Source: an uncultured Bacteroidota bacterium (GTDB lineage: Bacteria; Bacteroidota; Bacteroidia; 2-12-FULL-35-15). From it: a stretch of 22,721 bases of DNA. The notes beneath the pieces are model-generated. The model saw only the letters and a list, made by a program, of their open reading frames with translations, made no database searches and was not told the DNA's origin. The position numbers and the translations under genes were made by a program. Numbering within the stretch: the stretch's first letter is position 1; the number at the start of each line of letters is the position of its first letter. Of the stretch, positions 14,153 through 21,501 are shown in pieces. The stretch lies in NCBI GenBank assembly GCA_903833025.1, contig CAILDT010000646.1, positions 1-22,721 of the forward strand. Direction: 5' to 3'.

Positions 14153-15229
14153 ATGCCTAAAATTCTATTCATAGCTGCTCATCGTCCTAATCGCTCACCA
14201 AGTCAGCGGTATCGCTTCGAACAATATTTTAGTTTCCTAAGAGAAAATGGTTTTGAATGTGAACTTTCTTTTATTCTAAATGAAAAAGAGGAGAAGGTGT
14301 TTTATAGTCCGGGCAATATATTTCAAAAGTTTCTTATTACTTTAAAAAGCGCGAAGACGAGATGGAACGATGTGAAGAAGGCAAACAACTACGATATTAT
14401 TTTTGTACAACGAGAAGCATTTATGACTCGTTCTTTTTATTTCGAGAAACAATTTAGCAAATCAAAAGCTAAACTTGTTTTTGATTTTGATGATTCTATT
14501 TGGTTGCTCGATACTTCAGAAGCCAATAAAATATGGCAATGGCTAAAGAGTGCTAAAAAGACAGGGGAGATTATTTCACGCTCACATCTTGTGTTTGCAG
14601 GCAATAGTTACTTATCTGATTATGCAAAACAATTTAATACAAATGTGAAAGTAATTCCTACAACTATTGATACAACTATCTTTAAAAGAGAAAAAGAATA
14701 TGCAAATAACAAACGTATTTGCATCGGTTGGAGTGGAAGCCATACCACGATAAAACATTTTGAAGCAGCAGTTCCTTTTCTAAAAACAATAAAACAAAAG
14801 TACGGCGATACTGTTTATTTTAAAGTAATGGGCGACCCTGAATACAGAAATGAAGAACTTGATATTACTGGCATTCCGTGGAGCAGTGAAACGGAAGTTT
14901 CGATTCTTTCAGGTTTCGATATTGGAATAATGCCTTTGCCTGACGACCAATGGGTAAAAGGGAAATGCGGGTTAAAAGGGTTATCTTATATGTCGGTGGA
15001 GGTGCCAACAATTATGTCGGGCGTGGGAGTAAATACAGAAATTATAAATGATGGTATCAATGGATATATCGCAAACAGTGATGAAGAGTGGGTAGATAAA
15101 ATTTCAATGTTGATTGAATCTTTTGAATTAAGAAAGACACTTGGCAGGAATGGAAGGATAACGGTGGAGGAAAAGTATTCGTTGGAATCACAGAAAATGA
15201 ATTACCTAAATTATTTGAATGAGTTATAA
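14153..15229 (+). CDS. Glycosyltransferase, GT4-like (GT-B fold)
   Basis: The 358-residue cytoplasmic enzyme should transfer a sugar from a nucleotide donor during surface-glycan assembly. The N-terminal domain begins KILFIAAHRPNRSPSQRYR, and FVQREAF and LVFDFDDSIWL (near 117) are typical of this subgroup. The second Rossmann domain includes ICIGWSGSHTTIKH, a short acidic motif in FDIGIMPLPDDQW, and KCGLKGLSYMSVEVPTIMSGVGVNTEII. The last of these is where GT4 enzymes bind the donor nucleotide with a Glu. The donor and acceptor cannot be predicted. It has its own promoter and is followed after 42 bases by gcvT, which also has one, so it appears to be a single-gene unit. Confidence 0.9.
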   Translation: MPKILFIAAHRPNRSPSQRYRFEQYFSFLRENGFECELSFILNEKEEKVFYSPGNIFQKFLITLKSAKTRWNDVKKANNYDIIFVQREAFMTRSFYFEKQFSKSKAKLVFDFDDSIWLLDTSEANKIWQWLKSAKKTGEIISRSHLVFAGNSYLSDYAKQFNTNVKVIPTTIDTTIFKREKEYANNKRICIGWSGSHTTIKHFEAAVPFLKTIKQKYGDTVYFKVMGDPEYRNEELDITGIPWSSETEVSILSGFDIGIMPLPDDQWVKGKCGLKGLSYMSVEVPTIMSGVGVNTEIINDGINGYIANSDEEWVDKISMLIESFELRKTLGRNGRITVEEKYSLESQKMNYLNYLNEL

Positions 15230-15234
15230 AACAT

Positions 15235-15242
15235 TACATTTG
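15235..15242 (+). promoter_or_regulatory. -7 box for the gcvT-led operon
   Basis: TACATTTG matches TAnnTTTG. It lies 29 bases before the gcvT ATG and directly after the glycosyltransferase stop, so the leader would be about 20 bases. Confidence 0.5.
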
Positions 15243-15271
15243 CAAAACAATAAAATAAATCAAAACAAAAA

Positions 15272-16372
15272 ATGGAAACAACAGCAACAGAATTAAAGAA
15301 CGTAGCACTTGTAGAAAAACATATTTCACTGGGAGCTAAAATGGTACCTTTTGCAGGATATTTAATGCCTGTATCGTATAGCGGATTAAATGACGAACAC
15401 GCAACAGTGCGCAATGCAATGGGTGTATTTGATGTTAGTCATATGGGCGAGTTTATTTTGAAAGGAGAAAATGCTTTGGATTTAATTCAACGTGTTACAT
15501 CTAATGATGCAGCAGTATTGATGGATGGAAAGATTCAATATTCCTGTTTGCCAAATGATAAAGGTGGGATAGTAGATGATTTATTAGTTTATCGTATTGA
15601 TGAGAAAACATATATGTTGGTTGTAAATGCTTCTAACATTGAAAAAGATTGGAACTGGATTCAAAAGTATAATACTAAGAATGTAGAGATGCATAACATT
15701 TCTGATAAAACTTCTTTGCTTGCAGTACAAGGACCAAAAGCTATATTGGCTTTACAGAAACTAACTGATATTAATCTATCAGATATTTCTTATTACAATT
15801 TCAAGAAAGGAAAGTTTAACGGAGTAGATAATGTTGTTATATCAAACACAGGATACACAGGTGCAGGAGGATTTGAAATATACTTTGAAAATGAACACGC
15901 AACTAAAATGTGGGATGCAATATTTGAAGCAGGTGCTGAATATGGTATTAAACCTATCGGTTTGGGTGCTCGTGATACGTTGCGTTTAGAAATGGGTTTC
16001 TGCTTATATGGTAATGATATTGATGACACCACTTCTCCAATTGAAGCAGGATTAGGATGGATAACAAAGTTTACAAAGGAGTTTACCAATAGTAAAAACC
16101 TCTTAGAACAAAAAGAAAAAGGAGTTTCAAAAAAGTTGGTTGGCTTCGAAATGATTGACAGAGGTATTCCTCGCCACGATTATGTTATTGCAGACGTTTC
16201 AGGAAATATTATTGGTAAAGTAACATCTGGTACACAATCGCCGACATTAAATAAAGCAATAGGGATGGGATATGTGCCAACTGCATTTGCAAAAGCTGAT
16301 TCTGAAATTTTTATTATCATCAGAGATAAAGCAATAAAAGCAAAGGTGGTAAAGATTCCTTTTTTAAAATAA
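15272..16372 (+). CDS. gcvT: Aminomethyltransferase, T protein of the glycine cleavage system
   Basis: The 366-residue enzyme transfers the methylene group from the aminomethyl-lipoyl H protein to tetrahydrofolate, releasing ammonia. The sequence shows the family order: VPFAGYLMPVSYSGLNDEH (from residue 25), GVFDVSHMGE (51-60), YTGAGGFEIYF in the middle, GLGARDTLRLEMGFCLYGND, the EAGLGWITKF segment, and a C-terminal barrel with GKVTSGTQSPTLNKAIGMGYV. Length is normal. No other glycine cleavage gene (gcvH, gcvP) is nearby, so the system is dispersed here. It is followed after 42 bases, which hold a REP-like hairpin, by the comB-like gene. Confidence 0.96.
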   Translation: METTATELKNVALVEKHISLGAKMVPFAGYLMPVSYSGLNDEHATVRNAMGVFDVSHMGEFILKGENALDLIQRVTSNDAAVLMDGKIQYSCLPNDKGGIVDDLLVYRIDEKTYMLVVNASNIEKDWNWIQKYNTKNVEMHNISDKTSLLAVQGPKAILALQKLTDINLSDISYYNFKKGKFNGVDNVVISNTGYTGAGGFEIYFENEHATKMWDAIFEAGAEYGIKPIGLGARDTLRLEMGFCLYGNDIDDTTSPIEAGLGWITKFTKEFTNSKNLLEQKEKGVSKKLVGFEMIDRGIPRHDYVIADVSGNIIGKVTSGTQSPTLNKAIGMGYVPTAFAKADSEIFIIIRDKAIKAKVVKIPFLK

Positions 16373-16374
16373 CG

Positions 16375-16404
16375 CCTCACCCCAGCCCTCTCCAAAAGAG
16401 AGGG
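16375..16404. repeat. REP-like hairpin (locus 2)
   Basis: CCTCACCCC (16375-16383) is followed by a 7-bp stem CCCTCTC/GAGAGGG (16386-16392 with 16398-16404) around a 5-base loop. It belongs to the same family as the elements at 11515 and 20728. It fills the gap between gcvT and the comB-like gene and might act as a partial terminator or mRNA-processing site inside the operon. Confidence 0.75.
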
Positions 16405-16414
16405 AGTAAATAAT

Positions 16415-17140
16415 ATGAGTAAGAAGTTAATCGTTGATGTTTGTTTTTCACCATATCTGTATCCTATGTATCATAGGGAAAACAGCATAGTTGTGGTAAT
16501 TGATATACTGCGTGCTACTTCTGCAATATGTACTGCATTCGAGTTTGGTGTTGATAAAATGATTCCTGTTGCATCGCTGGAAGAAGCTACAGAATATAAG
16601 AAACAAGGGTTCCTAGTTGGTGCAGAAAGAAATGGAATTGCTATTGAAGGTTTTGATTTTGGCAACTCCCCTTATTCTTATCAAACGGAAATAATAAAAG
16701 GACAGACTGTTGTAATATCTACTACCAATGGCACACAAGCAATAGAGGCAGCGCGACAAGCATACCAAGTTGTGGTAGGTGCGTTCACAAATATTACTGC
16801 TTTATGCAATTGGTTAAAGGTTCAGAACAGAGATGTGTTGTTGCTTTGTTCTGGTTGGAAAAATAAATTTAACCTTGAAGATACTTTGTTTGCTGGTGCT
16901 GTGTCGGACATACTTCTTGCCGAGCACGAATTGTTTCGTTCGGGCGATGGTGCTTTAGCTGCAAGTTATTTATATACATCAGCACAAAAAAATCCATATA
17001 AGTATTTGCGCAACTCGTCGCATACCGAACGCTTAGCTGAAATGGGATTGAAACACGATATAAAATATTGTTTAACGTTTGATAAAACAGAAATCATTCC
17101 TGTGTTGGATGGGAAATATTTAGTGAGGTTATCTTACTAA
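16415..17140 (+). CDS. comB: 2-phosphosulfolactate phosphatase-like protein, ComB family
   Basis: The 241-residue protein matches the ComB family, known in methanogens for dephosphorylating 2-phosphosulfolactate in coenzyme M synthesis. It uses Mg2+. Family motifs are VVVIDILRATSAICTAFEFG (26-45), GAERNGIAIEGFDFGNSP, ISTTNGTQAI, LLLCSGWKNKFNLEDTLFAG and the closing helix with HDIKYCLTFD. Bacteroidota do not make coenzyme M as far as I know, and no comA, comC or other sulfonate gene is present. The substrate here may be a sulfolactate-type metabolite or a different phosphate ester. Its TAA stop is followed immediately by the ATG of the next gene, so the two are almost certainly co-translated. 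Confidence 0.9.
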   Translation: MSKKLIVDVCFSPYLYPMYHRENSIVVVIDILRATSAICTAFEFGVDKMIPVASLEEATEYKKQGFLVGAERNGIAIEGFDFGNSPYSYQTEIIKGQTVVISTTNGTQAIEAARQAYQVVVGAFTNITALCNWLKVQNRDVLLLCSGWKNKFNLEDTLFAGAVSDILLAEHELFRSGDGALAASYLYTSAQKNPYKYLRNSSHTERLAEMGLKHDIKYCLTFDKTEIIPVLDGKYLVRLSY

Positions 17141-18127
17141 ATGAAAAAAACAATTTTCTTAATTCTCCTTTTCTCTCTGCTCATTTTTCTTTTTCCAACC
17201 AATCAACTTGCTTATTCTTGGGGGTTTTTTGCACATAAAAAGATAAACCGAATGGCTGTGTTTACTTTGCCCGAAGGAATGATTGGTTTTTATAAAAAGC
17301 ATATTGAATATATTACCGAGCACGCTGTGGACCCCGACAGACGAAGATATGCAAACCCCGATGAAGCACCAAGACATTACATTGATATGGATAGGTATGG
17401 AAAATTTGCTTACGATTCCGTCCCGCATAAATGGAATGATGCGGTGAAAAAATATACCGAAGATACCTTGAAAGCGTATGGCATTGTGCCTTGGTATATT
17501 GATAGAATGATGAGCCGATTAACTGAAGCTTTCCGACAGGAAAATATGGATTTGATTTTGCATTACTCTGCCGATTTAGGTCATTATGTGGGCGATTCGC
17601 ACGTGCCACTACATACCACTTCCAACTATAACGGACAATTTACAAACCAAAAAGGAATACACGGTTTCTGGGAATCGCGCATACCGGAACTTAAATCAGA
17701 AGGTTATGATTATTGGGTTGGTAAGGCAAAGTACATTGATAAACCAATTGAAAAAGCGTGGAGTACTGTAAAGGCAAGTAATGCAGCACTCGATTCTGTT
17801 TTGATTTTTGAAGCTCAATTAAACGCTAAGTATTCTCCAGATAAAAAATATAGTTTCGAAAACAGAGGAGCAACGCTGATGAAAGTGTATTCGGTTGAAT
17901 ATACTTCTGATTATAATAATATGCTGGATGGAATGGTGGAGCGACGAATGCGTGCTGCTATACTTACTGTGGGTAGTATGTGGTACACGGCTTGGGTAAA
18001 TGCAGGTAAACCAAATTTAGATAAGTTTGATAACAAAGAGATTTCGGATTCCTTAAAACTGTTTAATAAGCAGGAAGAGCAATTAAAGGATAATTCAGGT
18101 AAGGAAGTGAAAGGGCATAATGATTAG
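17141..18127 (+). CDS. Secreted zinc hydrolase, S1/P1 nuclease / phospholipase C-like
   Basis: The 328-residue protein has a signal peptide whose cleavage after Ser26 would leave Trp27 as the mature N-terminus. In this fold the N-terminal Trp itself binds zinc. Other likely ligands are visible: H32 (FFAHKKIN), H79 and D82 (APRHYIDMD), H141, D145 and H148 (HYSADLGH), H158 and H174 (IHGFWESR). This is the trinuclear zinc pattern of the S1/P1 nuclease and zinc-dependent phospholipase C superfamily, so it cleaves phosphodiesters of nucleic acids or lipids outside the cytoplasm. Which one is undecided. It directly abuts the comB-like gene with no intergenic base. The C-terminal 40 residues are charged and lack a T9SS domain, so a periplasmic location is likely. 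Confidence 0.88.
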   Translation: MKKTIFLILLFSLLIFLFPTNQLAYSWGFFAHKKINRMAVFTLPEGMIGFYKKHIEYITEHAVDPDRRRYANPDEAPRHYIDMDRYGKFAYDSVPHKWNDAVKKYTEDTLKAYGIVPWYIDRMMSRLTEAFRQENMDLILHYSADLGHYVGDSHVPLHTTSNYNGQFTNQKGIHGFWESRIPELKSEGYDYWVGKAKYIDKPIEKAWSTVKASNAALDSVLIFEAQLNAKYSPDKKYSFENRGATLMKVYSVEYTSDYNNMLDGMVERRMRAAILTVGSMWYTAWVNAGKPNLDKFDNKEISDSLKLFNKQEEQLKDNSGKEVKGHND

Positions 18128-18177
18128 ATACTTTCTATGAATTATTATTTTGTACTTTTACATCAAAATAAAACGCA

Positions 18178-18405
18178 ATGAACATACAGGCACAAAAGAT
18201 AGAATTAGTAAAAATGATTTTAAACATTAAGGATAAAAATGTTTTGAATAATTTTATTCAATTAGTTAAAGTATCAAAGGAAGATTGGTGGGATAAAATT
18301 TCGGATTCGGAGAGAGTTGCAATAGAAGAAGGGTTAGCCGAATTAGACAAAGGATTGGGCATACCTCATAAAGAAGTTATGAAAAAGTATAAAAAATGGC
18401 TTTGA
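18178..18405 (+). CDS. Antitoxin of TA module 3
   Basis: The 75-residue protein begins MNIQAQKIELVKMILNIKDK and has an acidic middle with WWDKISDSERVAIEEGLAELDKG. It ends with HKEVMKKYKKWL. This is the common Bacteroidota antitoxin type (N-terminal helix for dimer formation, then xxWWDxISxxExxxIxxGLxxLxxG and xxxVMKKYxKWL) that accompanies RelE/ParE toxins. The gene overlaps the toxin gene by 10 bases (ATG inside its last codons), giving translational coupling. No perfect TAnnTTTG promoter is seen upstream; TACTTTTA near 18153 is the closest. Confidence 0.85.
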   Translation: MNIQAQKIELVKMILNIKDKNVLNNFIQLVKVSKEDWWDKISDSERVAIEEGLAELDKGLGIPHKEVMKKYKKWL

Positions 18406-18698
18406 CAATTATATGGTCGCCGAAATCACAAAAAACTTTTGATAAAATCATAATATATATCCTCAACCATTTTACCGAGCGTGAAGTCAAAAAATTTATT
18501 GCAGAGGTAAATGGAAAATTAGAAACCATAGTTTCATTTCCTAAAGCATATCCTAAGTCCAAGCAGAATAAAAAATTACATCATTGTGTAATCAATAAAT
18601 TTACATCTATGGTTTATAGATATGAAGAGGAAAAACAAACAATTGAAATAGTACTATTTTGGGACAACAGAACCAATCCCGATAAAATAAAGCCTTAA
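18396..18698 (+). CDS. RelE/ParE-superfamily toxin of TA module 3
   Basis: The 100-residue basic protein starts with strand TIIWSPKSQ and helix KTFDKIIIYILNHF. A second helix (EREVKKFIAEVNGKLETIVSFP) carries the ParE-like pattern, then come KLHHCVINKFTSMVYRY and a final IEIVLFWDNRTNPDKIKP. It resembles the module 1 toxin in overall order and in the last motif. It has an ATG start, unlike the other two toxins. It presumably blocks growth when the antitoxin is degraded. It follows the S1/P1-like gene on the same strand at about 50 bases from that stop to the antitoxin start, so read-through from the gcvT operon is possible. Confidence 0.88.
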   Translation: MALTIIWSPKSQKTFDKIIIYILNHFTEREVKKFIAEVNGKLETIVSFPKAYPKSKQNKKLHHCVINKFTSMVYRYEEEKQTIEIVLFWDNRTNPDKIKP

Positions 18699-18789
18699 AA
18701 TATTCTTGATTCTTTAAGTATTTGAAGACAAAATCTTTTTTATTTCTCTACAATAACTTTCCTAAAGTGAAATAAATCCCTTCGTTTTA

Positions 18790-19401
18790 TTAATACTCCA
18801 GCGGCTTTGTTTCTTCTTCCTTTTCTGTTTTTGTTTCTGCTAAATAAACCTGCAATTTTGCGAGTGTTTGTAATTCCTCCAAATCTTTTTTACGAATAAC
18901 ATAGGTTTCGCTCCAGTTGTCGTGCCAGCCGGTTTTACCAAAACAAGACAGTTGCTCGAAAGGAACGATGCGAGAAATGGAACGAATAAATATTTGTTTT
19001 GTTGTTGGCTTGTCGCCATATTCATTTACTACTACTCTTTTCAAAATCAACTTTGCCAAGCTACCCTGTGCAGCAGCTTCAAAAATAAAATAGTAAGCAG
19101 GATACAGCAAAAGGTATAAAACAATATCAATCATTCTTGTATTTAATGTTTGTATCCAATCAGCACCGCCCAAAAGAGCGATAAACACACCAAGACCAAG
19201 TGCAAAAATATATTCGAAGAGATAAAAGAAGATGCGGTCCATTAGAAAATGCAGGAACCTTGCCCAACCAGAAACAAAATTTACTTCCTTATACCGCCAG
19301 TAGGTTTTGTCAACAGTAACGTATTCTCCTACTTTGTTTTTTACTTTTCTTTTTACTGTATAGGTTTCTTTTATCTCTGTAATTTTTACTCTGTTCGACA
19401 T
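18790..19401 (-). CDS. RDD-family membrane protein
   Basis: The 203-residue protein has an N-terminal charged cytoplasmic part (1-45), then the RDD domain (about 46-175): SGWARFLHFLMDRIFFYLFEY containing the conserved R and D, hydrophobic helices near 70-90 and 95-112, and the AAAQGSLAKLILKRVVVNEYGDKP segment typical of the family. A short soluble C-terminal tail rich in Glu follows. RDD proteins are small membrane proteins of mostly unknown role; some are linked to ion or osmotic adaptation. The gene stands alone, facing TA module 3 tail-to-tail with a 91-base gap. Confidence 0.85.
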   Translation of the reverse strand: MSNRVKITEIKETYTVKRKVKNKVGEYVTVDKTYWRYKEVNFVSGWARFLHFLMDRIFFYLFEYIFALGLGVFIALLGGADWIQTLNTRMIDIVLYLLLYPAYYFIFEAAAQGSLAKLILKRVVVNEYGDKPTTKQIFIRSISRIVPFEQLSCFGKTGWHDNWSETYVIRKKDLEELQTLAKLQVYLAETKTEKEEETKPLEY

Positions 19402-19438
19402 TTTATAGAAATAACCTCACCAGTGCGAGATTCAAAAT

Positions 19439-19446
19439 CAAAAGTA
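19439..19446 (-). promoter_or_regulatory. -7 box for the RDD gene
   Basis: On the minus strand this reads TACTTTTG, an exact TAnnTTTG, 38 bases before the ATG. No -33 TTTG is found at the right distance. Confidence 0.4.
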
Positions 19447-19619
19447 AGGTTAAATTTGGTATTAAATCAGTATTGGTTCAAATTAAGATTAAAGCATACC
19501 TTATTTAATTGATTAATATTTCTGTTTCTATGGTTTTAGGTTTTGTTTCTATGGTTTTCTGCTCAATTTAACACATTTCTACTTTTATTTAAGCTTAAGC
19601 CGTTCATTATTATAAATAA

Positions 19620-19652
19620 AAACCCGACAGGATTTCAAAATCTGTCGGGTTT
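19620..19652 (-). terminator. Intrinsic terminator of the YncE-like gene
   Basis: AAACCCGACAG (19620-19630) pairs with CTGTCGGGTTT (19642-19652) around an 11-base loop. Read on the minus strand, the stem is followed by a T-rich run (TTTTTATTTA). It lies 25 bases after the stop of the YncE-like gene and protects the RDD gene from read-through. Confidence 0.85.
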
Positions 19653-19677
19653 AAACATAAATAAGTAATCCGATAAC

Positions 19678-20709
19678 CTATTTCACCAACTCCAAATCCA
19701 AAATAACAAACGAATTTGGTTTTATTGCCGGACGAGGTTTTGGGTTTTCGGCAGTAGGTTTTGGTTTTTCTCCTCTATCGGCAGTAGGCAAATATATATG
19801 GTGCGTTTTGGCAGATACCGAAATGGTACGCGCTCCTTTTTGTGTCTCCACATTTTCGAGCACTTTAAAAGTATTGGCATCTACTTCCTGAACCACTGTT
19901 AGCGTTCCGTCGCCATTGGAGCTATAAGCACGTTTCAGCACCGGGTCGAAACCGCAACCATCAGGGTGTTCGCCAATAGGTACCGAAGTAATTATTTTAC
20001 CTGTTTCGCAATCTACAATCATCATCATTTTATTGTCGCAAACTGCAAACAGGCGGTTATTTGCTATGTCGATAGCTAATCCCGATGGTTCTTTGCCTTC
20101 TTTCAAACGCCATTTGTTTTCTACTTTTAATGTCTTCGGATTAATTTGGCAAATCATACTAAGGTCTTCTATGTTACAAAATATCTTTCCTTTACCATTA
20201 GTAACCGCAAATTCGGGATTGCCATCCAACGCTATTTTACCAATAGTTTCGCCGGTAATAGCATCAATAGCTGTAATATTGTTACTGCCGCCGTTAAAGG
20301 TAAATACTCGTTTGGTAAAATTATCATACATAATAGCATCAGGGTTTTGCCCTACATTAGGTATCTTCCCAATAGCAGTAAGGTTAGTTAAATCGAACAC
20401 AGTAACTGACGAATCTCTGCCATTGGTAATAAACCCTTTGCCTAAATTTTGCGCCAGCGCAATGCCGTGTACACCTTTCAAATCCTTAATAGTGCCAATT
20501 AGTTTGCCATCTTTAGTATCTATCACTTGCACCATTGTTTGGTGCGAAATATAGAGATGCCCCGTAGTATCGTCCACCGCAAGGTAATCCCAACCACCAT
20601 CGCCTTCCACCGAAAACTTATTGGCTATTTTATATTGAGATTTTTGTGCAGTAGCAATGTTTATGCTGATTAGCAGTACAAAAACGGAAAGAGAGATGTA
20701 GTTTTTCAT
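19678..20709 (-). CDS. Secreted YncE-like beta-propeller protein
   Basis: The 343-residue protein has a signal peptide (1-22, ending ATAQ) followed by six to seven propeller repeats. Repeat features include WDYLAVDDTTGHLYISHQ, VQVIDTKDGKLIGTI, VFDLTNLTAIGKIPNVGQNPDAIMYD, ITAIDAITGETIGKIALDGNPEFA and PSGLAIDIANNRLFAVCD. This is the YncE family; the role is unknown, but members are often periplasmic. A proline-rich segment (KPKPTAENPKPRPAIKP) precedes the last strand. There is no T9SS domain, unlike the other propeller in the window. The ATG at 20709 was chosen because the in-frame GTG at 20733 lies inside a REP-like element and the signal peptide begins right at the ATG. Confidence 0.88.
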   Translation of the reverse strand: MKNYISLSVFVLLISINIATAQKSQYKIANKFSVEGDGGWDYLAVDDTTGHLYISHQTMVQVIDTKDGKLIGTIKDLKGVHGIALAQNLGKGFITNGRDSSVTVFDLTNLTAIGKIPNVGQNPDAIMYDNFTKRVFTFNGGSNNITAIDAITGETIGKIALDGNPEFAVTNGKGKIFCNIEDLSMICQINPKTLKVENKWRLKEGKEPSGLAIDIANNRLFAVCDNKMMMIVDCETGKIITSVPIGEHPDGCGFDPVLKRAYSSNGDGTLTVVQEVDANTFKVLENVETQKGARTISVSAKTHHIYLPTADRGEKPKPTAENPKPRPAIKPNSFVILDLELVK

Positions 20710-20727
20710 TTGATGCTTGTTTGTTTG

Positions 20728-20770
20728 CCTCACCCGTCACCCCTCTCCTAAAAAAGGAGAGGGGTGACGG
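20728..20770. repeat. REP-like hairpin with a perfect 16-bp stem (locus 3)
   Basis: A 16-base arm at 20734-20749 is exactly complementary to 20755-20770 around a loop of five A. CCTCACCC precedes it. This is the same family as at 11515 and 16375 and the best preserved copy. It lies between slyD and the YncE-like gene, both on the minus strand, and could terminate or process the slyD transcript. Confidence 0.88.
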
Positions 20771-20800
20771 AGTTAGAAGATGTTTATTTATATTACCAAC

Positions 20801-20835
20801 AGCTATTAACTATTCGCTAATAACTATTTACTATC
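20801..20835. repeat. Imperfect period-7 repeat after slyD
   Basis: Five consecutive heptads (AGCTATT, AACTATT, CGCTAAT, AACTATT, TACTATC) end exactly at the slyD stop codon. The unit differs from the TATTGTT type found in gldD but has the same period and AT-rich character. Confidence 0.6.
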
Positions 20836-21342
20836 CTAATGATGGTGCCCGTGTTCGCCGTGTACGTGTCCGTGCGCCAATTCATCAGCAGTAGCAGGGC
20901 GCACATCAAGCACTTCGCCAACGAAATGTAAATCAGTACCCGCAAGCGGATGATTAAAATCCATCTTCACGTGTTCCAAATTAATTTCCTTTACTGTGCC
21001 ATATAAGCGGTTTCCTTCGTTATCCATCATCGGAAGTGTAACATCTACTTTCACATTTTCAGCATCAAACACACCGTCTTCGCCGTGGAAAGCTTCAATA
21101 GGAATCATTACTATGTGTTCTTCGCTACGCATACCGTACCCTTTTTTATGGTCAACAAAAAAGTCGAACGTATCGCCTGCTTTTTTTCCTTTTAAGTTAG
21201 CTTCAAAATCTTCGAGCAAACCACCTGTTCCGAAAATAAATACGAAAGGATGTTCTTTACTTGTTTGTTCTACTTGTGTTCCGCTTTCTTTTTCAGTAAG
21301 CGTGTAGTTTACCGAAACTACAGAGTTGTTTTCAATTGTCAT
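20836..21342 (-). CDS. slyD: FKBP-type peptidyl-prolyl isomerase, SlyD-like
   Basis: The 168-residue protein catalyses cis-trans isomerisation of proline bonds and acts as a chaperone. The FKBP core has YTLTEKESGTQVEQT and FIFGTGGLLEDFEANLKGKKAGD (residues about 32-58). The IF chaperone insert covers about 70-125 (KKGYGMRSEEHIVMIP and what follows), and the core closes with NHPLAGTDLHFVGEVLDVR. The C-terminus is histidine-rich (HGHVHGEHGHHH), as in SlyD proteins that bind nickel or other metals. The protein lacks a signal peptide, so it is cytoplasmic. A promoter-like box lies upstream. There is no hydrogenase or urease gene in the window to point to a metal client. Confidence 0.94.
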   Translation of the reverse strand: MTIENNSVVSVNYTLTEKESGTQVEQTSKEHPFVFIFGTGGLLEDFEANLKGKKAGDTFDFFVDHKKGYGMRSEEHIVMIPIEAFHGEDGVFDAENVKVDVTLPMMDNEGNRLYGTVKEINLEHVKMDFNHPLAGTDLHFVGEVLDVRPATADELAHGHVHGEHGHHH

Positions 21343-21376
21343 TGTAATAAGTTTTTTAAAATTAATAAATAGTCGG

Positions 21377-21384
21377 CAAAAGTA
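21377..21384 (-). promoter_or_regulatory. -7 box for slyD
   Basis: On the minus strand this reads TACTTTTG, matching TAnnTTTG, with a predicted leader of about 28 bases before the ATG at 21342. Confidence 0.45.
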
Positions 21385-21436
21385 TTAAAATAGGAATAGC
21401 AAGGGATAAAAAAAGATATTTATTTTCGATGTGTCT

Positions 21437-21470
21437 TTTGATAAAGAATTAAGATGTATTTTTAACTTCG
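21437..21470 (+). promoter_or_regulatory. Candidate promoter for the methionine aminotransferase gene
   Basis: TTTG (21437-21440) is followed after 22 bases by TAACTTCG (21463-21470), one mismatch from TAnnTTTG. The start site near 21477 would leave about 25 leader bases. Confidence 0.4.
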
Positions 21471-21501
21471 CACATTAATCTAACAACTATCAACTAATTG
21501 T

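Noticed and set aside
18699..18789. Terminator between TA module 3 and the RDD gene
   Set aside because: Only very short A/T pairings are visible; no stem strong enough to call.
20033..20554. 173-codon open frame opposite the YncE-like gene
   Set aside because: The minus-strand propeller has a signal peptide and repeats; the + frame has no family features.
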